64,000 nucleotides of DNA from contig JBGTQJ010000017.1 in the NCBI GenBank assembly GCA_041941305.1, forward strand, positions 1 through 64,000. Reading direction: 5' to 3'. The stretch comes from JANSWP01 sp041941305 (lineage in GTDB: Bacteria > Bacteroidota > Bacteroidia > Chitinophagales > Saprospiraceae). Shown here piece by piece: positions 16,163-26,400 of the stretch (positions are counted from its first letter, which is position 1; each line of letters starts with the position of its first letter). The notes under the pieces are model-generated. The model searched no databases and had not been told where the DNA came from. It was given only the letters and a program-made list of their open reading frames with translations. The translations under genes and the position numbers were made by a program.

Positions 16163-17467
16163 TCAATCAATAAACACAAATACAATTTCCGGAAATAGAA
16201 TTACAGCTACTAAAAAAACAATTTGAATAATTACAAAGGGAATAATCCCTCTGTATAGATGTTGAGTGGTGATGTTTTTTGGAGCTACCCCTTTCAGGTA
16301 AAAAAGAGAAAAACCAAAAGGTGGTGTAAGAAAGGAAGTTTGAAGATTCATAGCCAACAAGATTCCTATCCAAATCAAGTTGATGTCATATTGAACAAAT
16401 ATAGGCGCTACCACCGGCACAATAATGAATATGATTTCAATAAAATCTATGAAAAACCCGGCTATAAAAACCACGATCATTACCAAGGCTAGAAAAACCA
16501 TTGGTGACAACTGGGAAGATTCAATTATTTCAATCAAAAAAGTATCGCCTCCCATCTCTCTAAAAACAAAAGTAAATGTGGTTGCTCCCAATAGAATAAT
16601 GAATACCATACAGGTTAAATGTGTCGTTTCCTGCATGACCGACTTCAAAATCTTCAAATTGAATTTCCCTTGAAAAATTGTCAATAAACTCGCCCCCATC
16701 GCACCTACCGCTGCCGCTTCAGTTGGGGATGCCAAACCTGCGAAAATCGAACCTAGAACTGCAACAATCAACAATAATGGCAAGACGAAAGCTTCAATCA
16801 CCTTCTTTAAAAAATTGCCTTCTTTAAATTTTTCAATTTCCTCCAATGGCATTGCTGGTGCATGTTCCGGATTTCGGTACGAGGTAATTGCGATGTATAT
16901 AATGTAAATTAATACCAATAGAATTCCTGGTAAAAGGGCTGCTTTAAACAATTCTCCAACAGAAACATTTAAGACACTTCCCAACAATACCAAGACTACG
17001 CTTGGAGGAATTATTTGACCCAAAGTTCCTGCAGAAGCAATGGTTCCTGTAGCCAATTCAGGCTTGTAACCTCTTTTGAGCATGGTGGGGAGAGAAATCA
17101 GTCCCATGGTAATTACAGTCGCCCCAACTATCCCGGTGGAAGCGGCTAATAAAGCTCCGACAATAACTACTGAGATTGCCAAACCTCCTCGTATTTTCCC
17201 AAACAACATTCCCATGGTTTCCAGCATCCGCTCAGCCAGACCAGACTTTTCAAGCATTATCCCCATGTAGATGAACAATGGAACTGCAAGCAAAACATAG
17301 TTGCTCATAACCCCCATAATTCTAGGAGGCAGGGCGGAGAAAGCAGAGGGTTCTAAAAAAAGAAAGGCATATATTATGGAAATTCCACCAAGGGTAAATG
17401 CAACAGGAAACCCATAAAGGATGAGTATGAAAATGCTGACAAATAGTACAATCGCAAGAATTTCCAT
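16163..17467 (-). CDS. dctM: TRAP transporter large permease (DctM)
   Basis: This 434-residue integral membrane protein belongs to the DctM family, the ion-coupled translocating subunit of TRAP transporters for organic acids. The whole length is hydrophobic helices typical of the family, with GFPVAFTLGGISI, PLFIYMGIMLEKSGLAERML, GTLGQIIPPSVVLVLLGS and ASPTEAAAVGAMGA. TRAP systems need a small permease (DctQ) and normally a periplasmic binding protein (DctP); neither gene is next to it in this window. Upstream lies a repeated promoter-leader cassette (17496-17654), the likely promoter. Ligand unknown. Confidence 0.9.
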   Translation of the reverse strand: MEILAIVLFVSIFILILYGFPVAFTLGGISIIYAFLFLEPSAFSALPPRIMGVMSNYVLLAVPLFIYMGIMLEKSGLAERMLETMGMLFGKIRGGLAISVVIVGALLAASTGIVGATVITMGLISLPTMLKRGYKPELATGTIASAGTLGQIIPPSVVLVLLGSVLNVSVGELFKAALLPGILLVLIYIIYIAITSYRNPEHAPAMPLEEIEKFKEGNFLKKVIEAFVLPLLLIVAVLGSIFAGLASPTEAAAVGAMGASLLTIFQGKFNLKILKSVMQETTHLTCMVFIILLGATTFTFVFREMGGDTFLIEIIESSQLSPMVFLALVMIVVFIAGFFIDFIEIIFIIVPVVAPIFVQYDINLIWIGILLAMNLQTSFLTPPFGFSLFYLKGVAPKNITTQHLYRGIIPFVIIQIVFLVAVILFPEIVFVFID

Positions 17468-17495
17468 TGGTGGTTTTTCGCAAAAAGAAGAAAAG

Positions 17496-17654
17496 AAACA
17501 TGAGTCATCCCAAATTTTGTTGATAAAAACCCTTTTGTTTTTTTCTTTTTTTTTCTTTGATAATCAACCTGTTGCGGGGTGCGAGCTGCGGGGTGGTCAA
17601 CCCGCAACTCGCACCCCACAACAAAAGTAAATTACATAGTGAGTTGAAATTCAA
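17496..17654 (-). promoter_or_regulatory. Promoter-leader cassette A with 5'-terminal hairpin (upstream of dctM)
   Basis: On the minus strand TTG (17654-17652), a 22-base spacer and TACTTTTG (17629-17622) form a promoter. A GC-rich inverted repeat follows at once (arms about 17598-17624 and 17570-17596), so the predicted transcript starts inside a long stem-loop. Then come a purine-rich stretch and a segment (17496-17519) whose 24 bases recur exactly at 50360-50383. The start codon of dctM is 29 bp further on. The spacing, the word ACTATGTA in the spacer, the hairpin position and the final segment are all shared with cassette B at 50360-50584. Confidence 0.65.
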
Positions 17655-17697
17655 TGACTTAAGATAATATCTGAAAATTCAGCTTGCCCCTTTGTGG

Positions 17698-17894
17698 CAG
17701 GGGTGATTGGTTCTAGTTTTAAATGTAAAAGTCAAAATGATAAAGTTAAAATGTAAAAGTGTGTCATTATACTAAATGCCTAAGAATCAAATACTTAAAG
17801 TATATTTTACTTTTGACTTTTACATTTATCATTTTATGCCAAGGGCATCCCTTCGGGGCATTTTGACTTCGTTTCGTAGAACCAATCACCCCTG
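17698..17894. mobile_element. MITE-like palindromic element, diverged copy 3 with nested hairpin
   Basis: Perfect 18-bp terminal inverted repeats, CAGGGGTGATTGGTTCTA at 17698-17715 and its complement at 17877-17894, resemble those of copies 1 and 2 (CAGGGCTGTTAAGTTCTA). Flanking 9-bp near-direct repeats are CCTTTGTGG and CCTTTGGGG (17689-17697 and 17895-17903). The AT-rich interior again uses the TAAAAGTCAAAATGATAAA word. A GC-rich mini-hairpin (about 17836-17860, containing AAGGGCATCCCTT) is inserted in the right arm between two copies of ATTTT. Confidence 0.65.
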
Positions 17895-17929
17895 CCTTTG
17901 GGGGGATAACTCATGTCTATACTGATAGT

Positions 17930-20900
17930 TTATCTCAAAAGTGTAACATCTCCTTTTAAGGTAATTCTTCTGGACACTTCAGAAATCCTATAGACTATAT
18001 AGAAAACATAAACATCGGATTGAGCAGGTTTTCCATCCTGCATCCCATTCCAACCATCCAACCCGTTTTCATTGTCATAAACCATTTGCCCCCAACGATT
18101 GAATACTTTAAAGTCTTCAACAATCGGTGTTAAATCATCGGGGAAAACAATGGTAAAAAAGTCGTTCATCCCATCATTATCCGGAGTAAAGGCATTGGGT
18201 ATTCTGACAGGGTCATCAAGTATAGTAAGATTATCAAATAAGGGATCTAATGGACAACTATTGTCATAGGATATATCGACGCCAAAAGGAACAGTCAAAT
18301 TGCCATCTACTTCAGGCAGGATTATTTCTCCTGTCGAATTCGTTTGAGTCAATCGCAAGAAACCGGTATTGAAAAACCATTCATAGGTAGGATTGCTCAA
18401 CTGGTCATGTGATGGAGTCGTAAATACGGTTATATCAATTACTTCCCCTTCATAAAGATTGGTAGTATCTGTCAATAGTTCTCCATCCTGGAAAATTTGG
18501 AAGCTATCAATTGAAAGACCCGATAATACTGTGATTGTGGAAGCAGACATAGCAGATTCACATCCAAAGGTATCTTGTGCCAGTACCATGTAAGTAGTTA
18601 AATCACCTGGACTAAGACCATTTAGAACATTTCCAATGCCTACAACCTCACCACCTACTGACCAAATAAATTCTACATCAAATGCACCATCTATCGTTGC
18701 CTCAAGTGCAATTGTGTCCCCTAGACAGATCAAGGTATCCAATGGAGAAATAAAAACATCAAAAGGTTCAATTACTGTAACCGTAATCTCTTCACTGATT
18801 GAACAATCCCCTAAATCAGCAGTGACAAAATAAGTTGTCGTCATACTTGGTGAAACATCCGGAGGAATCGCCCCATTGAAATTCAAACTACCATCTGAGG
18901 CAGTCCATTGATAATTTGCACCAGGAGTGTCAATTGTATTTAAAGTAACAGATTCACCTTGACATATAGTAACATCCCCTGGAACATTGACCATTGGAGC
19001 TTCAATAACTTCAACTGTAAACATACCCGAAACCTGGCAGCCAGGATTTGAAGCGACCATCGTATAAGTTGAGGTAGTTAATGGTGTATCTGTAGGTTGT
19101 GAATTATTGCTGGAATAACCTTGATCACTTGTCCACGTGTAATTAGCTCCTGGAGATGAAATAGAATTCAGCAGAATTTCTTCACCCTGACATATAGACA
19201 AATCATCTGGAAACTGAAAGAGTGGATCCTCAAAAACTTCGATGGTAACAGAAGCATCGGTTTCACATCCGTTGCTTGCGAAAACATTATAAGTAGTGGT
19301 CGACGTCGGAGAAACTTCAGGTGCAGGTTCATTACTCAAAAAAGTACCATCACTCAAAGTCCATTCAAACGTGGCGGTTGGATCTGGTGTAAGATTTAAT
19401 GTGATTGATTCTCCTGAACAAATTGCAGGAGGGTTTGGAAAATTAATTGCCGGTGCCAATTGAGCGAAAATCGTAGCTGAAGCACCAATTGGACATCCTT
19501 CAAATTCTCCCTCAACGCTATAATTGAAAGTACCGGAATTTGGAGGCGTAGCAATGGGATCAAAACAATCATTACAGCTCAATCCTTGTCCCTCCCAGGT
19601 AACTCCGGTAACATCCGGATTGGCGATTACCTGAAATTGAACAGACTCCCCTGGACATACCGTGGTGTCAGCTGGAATTATCTCCATACTTGTCACAGGA
19701 ATTACTATTATTTCTATCGAATCCAAACTTGAACAGCCTCTGTTGTTGGTTTCACGAACGTAAGTAAAAGTATCAGTAGCCAATAAAACCATATTTAGAA
19801 AACTATCGGGTGTCTGAACTCCAGGGCCGAAATTCCATTGATGTTCAACATTCGGATAGTATGCAGGCTCATAGGTTTCACTGACCAAAGTAATTTGTTC
19901 CCCTTCACAGTAGGTTTCCTGGTCAGGAACTGCCATTATCGATAAATCAGGAAGCGAGTCTACAATAACCAATACAGAATCTACTACTAAACAATTGGCT
20001 GTTTGAAGCCAGGCATAATACCAGGTTGTTTCGGTTGGATCAACAACTACAGATTCCACAGTGACAATACTTAATGAATCTTGAGGAGTCCAGCTTAGTC
20101 CTACTCCATCTGTTGTTGTTTCAGTCGAAATTAGAACACTTTCTCCTACACAAATTTCTATGGTATCTGCTGTTAGTATATCGACATCAGCTGGTAAAAC
20201 TTCAACGTTTACTTCAGCGGTGTCTGCACAGATACCAGAAGCACTTGTGGCAATTAATGTATAGGTAACACTGAAATTAGGAGTGCCTGTAGCATTTGAG
20301 ATATTTGGATCATCCAATGAATTAGGTGGTGACCACTCGAAAGTAGTTGTGCTATTTGGCAAAGCCTCTGCCAGGGTTACGCTGTAATTTTGGCAGATGG
20401 TTGTATCCGTTGTAGTCAATTCAGGAAAATCGAAGTCATCAACCGTTACATCTATGGTAGCATTGGCACCACAGCCATTGAGAGAGACACTTGCGGAATA
20501 AGTAGTGACGCCAGGACCTGGACTTGCGACCACGGTTGGTGAAGTTGGATCATCTAAGCCTAAAGTAGGAGTCCACATTATACTTTCATTGCCGACATTA
20601 TTTACAGCAACCAGCGTCACACTTTCACCTTCACATAATTCTGTTGGACCCAATGCCTCTATTTCTATTACTGGAGCGGTTACTTCCAACCAAACGGAAT
20701 CCATATCAGAACAAACCCCTAAAGTTCCGACTACCTGAACCCATTGACTCACATCTGGAGTTGCAACCGGATCCGCAATATTGGGGTCGTCAAAAACAAT
20801 TGGTGGCGTCCAAAAATAATTTAATGCCCCTTCAACGTCCATTGTGATTGCACCTCCTTCGCAGACAAAAGCTGTATCGGCACCAGCGAATATCTCCACT

Positions 20901-22885
20901 GCCAAATTATCATGAATTTCGATGGTTAATTCGGCGAGACTGACAATTCCACAACCGAAGTCATTTGTAAGTGCCAGTTCGATTGTTTCAATTCCTTCAT
21001 CAATGCCATCAGGTAGTGCCTGGATAGGAATGGAAATCGAATTTTCTCCAGGTAAGAATGTCACTGTAGCTGGAAAGTTCGCGGAATAATCTTCATCAAC
21101 AGTCGCAGTACCACTTACAACTAATGTATAGGTGGTAGTATCATCTTTGGCTTCTCCAAGTGAAATGACCAATTCATCGGGTACCAGCGTACATTCTTCA
21201 ACCAAATAATCAATGCCCGAGAAATAGTTGACTTCTAATGTAGGTGTTCCCCCTTTAATTTCAGAAAGGAATACACCAGAATCAAATACCTGATCTGTTC
21301 TGTCGCCCACTGCGATTTTAAGATGATAGGTATTACAAGGTTCCACACCAACTCTGGCTGTCAGGCTTTTTTTAATCCCCATAAAATCCGAGGTCAAGCC
21401 ATCATAAGCTACGCTGAGTCCATTTTCATTATTTCGATAATATTCCCAATTCTGTGAACTATTTACACTGTTTATCGTAATTGGGGTATTGTTCCCATCA
21501 GGGAGTGTTGCGATATTGAGTTGATTGGCAATATTGGGATCACCCATGATACCTGGTCCTGAAACGAGGAAAGCAAAAATGTCGTTGAAATTTGAATTCA
21601 CAAATTCCGGATACTCTTCTGAACCAAAAACATATTCAAATGTCAATTCATCGGTAGCAACAAATACATCCAATTCAATGACACATGCATTGAAGGAGGG
21701 GTTTCCTACACCAGAGAGATAATCCAATTCCAGATCCCCTAAATTTCCATTATCAACTGAGGTAAAAAACGCACCGGGGTTAGCAGCACCATTGGCATCA
21801 CCACTTGTAATGAGCAAACCTTTGTCTAATCCTAAATCAGAACCGTCGGCAGTAAAAGTTCCTATCGCACCACCTCCACAAATTATCGTATCAATTGTCA
21901 CAATGGTCTGGTCGGTAGCAATGTTATCTACTATGGTTTGATTATCTATATCAGTATTTACCTGTATCGGATCCGGGAAATCACAAGGTTGGGCGGTACA
22001 TTCCCAAAAGATATTGAATCCTTCAAAGGTTGTAGCAGCATCAGATTGAAACTGAATCGTTAAGCAGCCACTTGATGCAAAAGCTTGAAAGCATACGCCA
22101 CCATTGGACGCCAAACCAAACCCACTACCATCTAAACTGGCAATTACAGGTGAGTTTATGTCTGGCCCATCATAAAAAATCAGGACATCATTGAAATTCT
22201 CAATATTGAAGAATTCCATACTCATATTTATACAATTATGTGGCTGGTCAGGGCAAATGGTAAACACATGATCTTCATTGTTTCCATAATCACCATCTTC
22301 TCCTCCTGTATCGCAAACCTGACCACTACAGGCTGTTGAACCATCCTGATCAATGGTAAATTTCTTCTCTTGTTCTTTTATACACAATTTAAATCCCCCA
22401 GAGTTCGGAATTGCGTTTGAGGACCAATCATTGATTCTTAAGTAGTAGGTTATTCCTGGAGTTAAAGCCGGTGGGTTCAAATCCACCTGATTGACTCCTG
22501 GATCTGGTACTTCTGGTGCACAATCCAACAAGACCAATTCATCAACCGCGCAAATATCACCACGGTAAATGGCTATTTGAGGATTGGTAATTGGAGCATA
22601 TCCAAGAGGATGTGGGCAACCAATCACGGAAATGGTATATTCTAAAATAGTATCTGTAGCAGTAAATGAAAACCAAACATCTCTTTCCGGATCCCCAGTC
22701 CAACAGTCAGGAAAATTGTCATTTCCAATATCACTTTGGGTCGCATCCACATTGAAATAGATAAAATTATCAGAGCAGAAAGGTGCTACTCCCAAATCAA
22801 GGATTCCGTTACAATCGTCATTTGTTGGTTGGGCAAAAAGAGCAATTGAGAATAGCAGGATTGGGAAAATTAAAAATTTCTTCAT
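17930..22885 (-). CDS. Giant secreted multidomain protein with type IX (type B) sorting tail, paralogue 1
   Basis: The start at 22885 is chosen over the longer frame to 23098 because it begins with a signal peptide (MKKFLIFPILLFSIALFAQ) and the extra frame is only a palindromic repeat. The 1651-residue protein has, in order: a secreted N-terminal module shared with its neighbour (PTNDDCNG, WYxFTATD-type strands), a CUB-like domain (near CSGQVCDTGGEDGDYGN), a choice-of-anchor L domain (LDKGLLITSGDA, FEYVFGSEEYPEF, NDIFAFLVSGPG), a Calx-beta-like repeat (TATVDEDYSANFP), about ten Ig/PKD-like repeats each with an ICxGExVxL motif, and a gliding-motility type B tail (IPNAFTPDNDGMNDFF...FNRWGQMVYDN). 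Likely an adhesin or matrix protein at the cell surface, by inference from architecture. Confidence 0.85.
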   Translation of the reverse strand: MKKFLIFPILLFSIALFAQPTNDDCNGILDLGVAPFCSDNFIYFNVDATQSDIGNDNFPDCWTGDPERDVWFSFTATDTILEYTISVIGCPHPLGYAPITNPQIAIYRGDICAVDELVLLDCAPEVPDPGVNQVDLNPPALTPGITYYLRINDWSSNAIPNSGGFKLCIKEQEKKFTIDQDGSTACSGQVCDTGGEDGDYGNNEDHVFTICPDQPHNCINMSMEFFNIENFNDVLIFYDGPDINSPVIASLDGSGFGLASNGGVCFQAFASSGCLTIQFQSDAATTFEGFNIFWECTAQPCDFPDPIQVNTDIDNQTIVDNIATDQTIVTIDTIICGGGAIGTFTADGSDLGLDKGLLITSGDANGAANPGAFFTSVDNGNLGDLELDYLSGVGNPSFNACVIELDVFVATDELTFEYVFGSEEYPEFVNSNFNDIFAFLVSGPGIMGDPNIANQLNIATLPDGNNTPITINSVNSSQNWEYYRNNENGLSVAYDGLTSDFMGIKKSLTARVGVEPCNTYHLKIAVGDRTDQVFDSGVFLSEIKGGTPTLEVNYFSGIDYLVEECTLVPDELVISLGEAKDDTTTYTLVVSGTATVDEDYSANFPATVTFLPGENSISIPIQALPDGIDEGIETIELALTNDFGCGIVSLAELTIEIHDNLAVEIFAGADTAFVCEGGAITMDVEGALNYFWTPPIVFDDPNIADPVATPDVSQWVQVVGTLGVCSDMDSVWLEVTAPVIEIEALGPTELCEGESVTLVAVNNVGNESIMWTPTLGLDDPTSPTVVASPGPGVTTYSASVSLNGCGANATIDVTVDDFDFPELTTTDTTICQNYSVTLAEALPNSTTTFEWSPPNSLDDPNISNATGTPNFSVTYTLIATSASGICADTAEVNVEVLPADVDILTADTIEICVGESVLISTETTTDGVGLSWTPQDSLSIVTVESVVVDPTETTWYYAWLQTANCLVVDSVLVIVDSLPDLSIMAVPDQETYCEGEQITLVSETYEPAYYPNVEHQWNFGPGVQTPDSFLNMVLLATDTFTYVRETNNRGCSSLDSIEIIVIPVTSMEIIPADTTVCPGESVQFQVIANPDVTGVTWEGQGLSCNDCFDPIATPPNSGTFNYSVEGEFEGCPIGASATIFAQLAPAINFPNPPAICSGESITLNLTPDPTATFEWTLSDGTFLSNEPAPEVSPTSTTTYNVFASNGCETDASVTIEVFEDPLFQFPDDLSICQGEEILLNSISSPGANYTWTSDQGYSSNNSQPTDTPLTTSTYTMVASNPGCQVSGMFTVEVIEAPMVNVPGDVTICQGESVTLNTIDTPGANYQWTASDGSLNFNGAIPPDVSPSMTTTYFVTADLGDCSISEEITVTVIEPFDVFISPLDTLICLGDTIALEATIDGAFDVEFIWSVGGEVVGIGNVLNGLSPGDLTTYMVLAQDTFGCESAMSASTITVLSGLSIDSFQIFQDGELLTDTTNLYEGEVIDITVFTTPSHDQLSNPTYEWFFNTGFLRLTQTNSTGEIILPEVDGNLTVPFGVDISYDNSCPLDPLFDNLTILDDPVRIPNAFTPDNDGMNDFFTIVFPDDLTPIVEDFKVFNRWGQMVYDNENGLDGWNGMQDGKPAQSDVYVFYIVYRISEVSRRITLKGDVTLLR

Positions 22886-22896
22886 AGAAGGTATTT

Positions 22897-22974
22897 GAGT
22901 TCTGGGTTCCCAATTCCCGGTTCCGGGTTCTATTGAAAATATTGGAACTGGGAATTGGGAACTCAAATTGCAGG
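22897..22974. repeat. Long inverted repeat in the leader of the giant-protein gene
   Basis: GGAACTGGGAATTGGGAACTC at 22954-22974 is complementary to much of 22897-22924, with a loop of about 30 bases. It lies only about a dozen bases upstream of the start codon at 22885 on the transcribed strand. The words GGTTCC, GGGTTC and CCCAATTCCC recur in it. It mimics the place and shape, but not the sequence, of the hairpins in cassettes A and B. Confidence 0.6.
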
Positions 22975-23018
22975 GCAAAGAACGAATATTTTTTAAAAAT
23001 ACCGGAATAGATGAGTTG

Positions 23019-23062
23019 GAAAATAAAAATGCTACTTTAAACCTGTCAGCAAAGTAGCATTT
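23019..23062 (-). terminator. Intrinsic terminator or attenuator upstream of the giant gene
   Basis: AAATGCTACTTT and AAAGTAGCATTT (23027-23038 and 23051-23062) form a perfect 12-bp stem. On the minus strand it is followed by a T-rich run. It lies about 130 bp before the giant gene's start, so it either ends upstream transcription or attenuates the gene. Confidence 0.6.
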
Positions 23063-23110
23063 ATGTAAATTAATTCTGGTTAAGAACAAGAGCCTCACCG
23101 CCCTTACGGG

Positions 23111-23285
23111 CAGGGCTGTTAAGTTCTATGCTAATAAAGTTAAAAGTCAAAAGGATAAATGTAAAATGTAAAAGTTCACATTTTCTAAGAATTTCGTTAT
23201 CAGGTCTTTATGAATGCCTATACTTTTAAATTTATCATTTTACATTTTACATTTTGACATTCAATAATAGAACTTAACAGCCCTG
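23111..23285 (-). mobile_element. MITE-like palindromic element, copy 2 (175 bp, intact)
   Basis: Its terminal inverted repeats are the same 19 bases as copy 1, and the complement matches 11806-11980 over all 175 positions with only two differences by my reading (G/A in the GTATGGGCATT word, A/C in TATCATTTTG). An 11-bp direct repeat GCCCTTACGGG flanks it exactly (23100-23110 and 23286-23296). It carries no gene and separates the two giant paralogues. Confidence 0.85.
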
Positions 23286-23309
23286 GCCCTTACGGGTAGG
23301 CTCGGGAGG

Positions 23310-23360
23310 TTTTTTAAGGGATAAAAGCGGGCAAATTGCCCGCTTTTATCCCTTAAAAAA
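23310..23360 (-). terminator. Perfect 51-bp palindromic terminator after giant paralogue 2
   Basis: Two 25-base arms around a single central base are exactly complementary (outer TTTTTTAAGGG, inner GCGGGCAA). The U-rich ends on both strands suit bidirectional termination. It lies 76 bp past the stop codon at 23436. The symmetry continues weakly outward to about 23300-23376. Confidence 0.75.
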
Positions 23361-23435
23361 CACCTTTGGCGAGCTAGAGTAGCTGAAGAATCAAATTCGA
23401 CGCACCTTGGGTAAATTTAGTATATGAATTAAGGA

Positions 23436-26400
23436 CTATCTCAGGAGTGTCACTTCACCACTTTCACTCTGTTCAACTCCTGCAAATTCATATTTTATTT
23501 GGTAAACATATACATCAACCTGAGCGGCTTTTCCTTTATAATTGCCATCCCAACCCGTATCATTGCTATCATTATTATAAACCAAATCACCCCAACGACT
23601 CCATATTTTAAAATCCAAAATTTCTACATTTCCAGAAGCATGTGGCAAAAAGAAATTATTCCACTCATCCCCGTCAGGAGTAAATGCATTTGGCATCGCA
23701 AAAAAGCTCTTTTTGATTTGGACAGCTACAGTATCCATGGCAGAACAGCCTACTTCATCTGTAATTTCTACGTAGAAATTGAGGAAAGTAGAATCTTCTG
23801 ATATAATTGGAGGAGCAACAATTGTGGTATTTGTAGCCGTAGAACCATAATCAAGACCTTCCGTACTCCATTCGTAAATCGCATTGGATAAAACCGGGGA
23901 AGTTAATGCGGTTAGGGACAGTTCTTCTCCCTCAAAGAGACATTCCGGATTGGCGGATAAAGTATCAATGATGAAGTTCTCCACTACTGTTATTGTTAAA
24001 GATGCTGATCTGGAAAAGCAGCCCATTGGAGCAGTATATAGCACATTATAGGTTGTAGTTTGTGTGGGAACATGAGAAACCTTCGAACCAGTTGCACTTG
24101 CGTCATGTGACCACTCATAAGTTCCTCCTTCCGTTGAAATTAAGGCTTCTAAATTAACTACATCTCCATTGCATATTGTTTCAGGGTTATCTGCAATTAA
24201 TTCTAAATCCGCCTCCTGGATTACATTGATGGTAACCACATCCTCAATTGAAGGACAAATTCCATTGGAAATAGTCATGATGAAGGTTGTCGTTTCTCCC
24301 AAGGTGGCAGAAGGCATTGCTTCATCACTATAAAATGTTCCGTCATCAAGTACCCATTCATAAGTAGCTGTTGGATCCACCACATTATTCAGTACCACTG
24401 ATTCACCCTGGCAAATAGTAGTTGGATTCAGTTCATAAATAGGAGCAGGCTGAACTTCAACAGTTACAACTGCACTGGAAGGACATCCCATAAATTCACC
24501 TGAAACCAAATAATCTATTGTAGCTGGAGGATTGGCTACGGGATCAAAACAATCTGTACAACTCAATCCTACATCTGGGCTCCATTCGAATTCATCAATA
24601 TCCGGACTGCTTGCCATTAATTGCACGGGCTCGCCTGGGCAAACCACTGGATTATCTGGACTGACTGTTATTTCTGCTGTCGGAACTACAATTATTTCTA
24701 TTTCAGAAGTATCTGCACAAGCATGGTTTGCAGTAACGCGGAAGTAAGTTGTGGTTTCAGTTGCTGCGATAACCAGATTTAGAAGGGAATCTTCGGAAAT
24801 AGCACCAGTAATCGGTATCCATTGATGTTCAATATCCAAATAAGCAGAAGCGGGATATCCTTGAGAAGCAAGCGAAATAATCTCTCCCTCACAGTACATA
24901 TCCCTTTGAGGAATAGCCTGAATAGTCAAATCTGGTAGAGAATCTACTCTGATATATACAGAATCCCTAACAGTACAAGAGCCTACTTCAAGCGTTGCAT
25001 AATACCATGTAGAATATTGAGGATATGCCAGAACCAGCTCATCTGTAGTACTACTTAAAGAATCTACCGGACTCCAGGTCAATCCTAAACCTCCAGTACT
25101 AGTTAAAGCATTTATTTGTACTGTATCTCCAAGACAAATCTCTAATGTATCTGGATTTTGAATATCTACATCTGCAGGAAATACATCTATGTTGACTGTA
25201 GCACTTTGTGTACATAAACCGTTTACACTTGTTGCATTTAATGTGTATAAGGTGCTAACATCGGGAGTAGCGGTTGCATTGGGAACATTTGGATTGTTCA
25301 ATCCATCTGAAGGAGTCCATTCAAAAATTGTAGAAGAATTAGGAATTGATGAGCCTAAAAGGACACTGGAATTTTGACAAATCAAAGTATCTGTAGTGGT
25401 CAATTCAGGAAAGTCAAAAGGCTCCACTTCAATAGTGATTTCATCAGTTGCAGTACAGCCCCCCTGAGTTTCAACAGATAAGGTATATGTCGTTGTAAAG
25501 GAAGGAGTAGCCGTCGGATTAGTAGCAGTGGGGTCATCTAATCCAAAACCAGGATTCCATGATAATCCCGCATCATTTACATTATTTGAGGAGGTTAATT
25601 GCACACTTTCTCCTTCACAAATCTGAATGGTCCCTGATGGAGTAATTGAAACATCCGGATCTATAATTTGAAGAAATACTTCATCTGTAGCAGAACACGA
25701 TCCCAAACTACCTACAACTGTAACCAATTGATCGGAAGAAATCGTGGCAGTTGGATTTTGTGAATTGGCATCATCAAAAATATTAACTGGAGACCATTCA
25801 TAACTTGCGGCTCCCTGGCCTTGCAGATCAGCTGTGAAAATACCTTCACATACAAAAACAGTATCCTGTTCTGGCAAGATGTCTACCTCTAATGCATCTT
25901 TTATTTCAATGGTAGTTTGATCAAAAATGATTTCACCACAACCAAAATTTGTTCTTAAGGTTATTTCAATGGTTTCTGTGCCCTCTACTATGCCATCATT
26001 AATAGCAGAAATTGGATAAGAAACACTGGTTTCTCCAGGCTGAAATATTATTTGTACAGGAACATTGGTAGTATAATCTTGTCCTTTCACCGCCGAACCG
26101 CCCATTTCAACCATAAATACCAAAGTTGTATTGATTGGGTTTGGCATACTAATTTCCAGGATGTCTTCAATATTTGTGCACCCTTCAACCAAATAATCAA
26201 TTCCGGTTTGGAAATTAATATCTACAACTGGAATTCCTTCTTGCGTAGGTCTTACAAATAAACCAGAATCGTCATTGGTGTCAGTATCTGCAATTGCCAA
26301 TTTTACTTTATAGGTCTCACATGGTGTAACATTCCGTTGAGCCAGCAAGGTTTTTTTTGAACCCAAAAAATCAGAAGTCAAACCATTGTAAGCTATGGTT

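Noticed and set aside
22886..23098. N-terminal extension of giant paralogue 1 to 23098
   Set aside because: It reads through a palindromic repeat and a terminator; a typical signal peptide begins at 22885.
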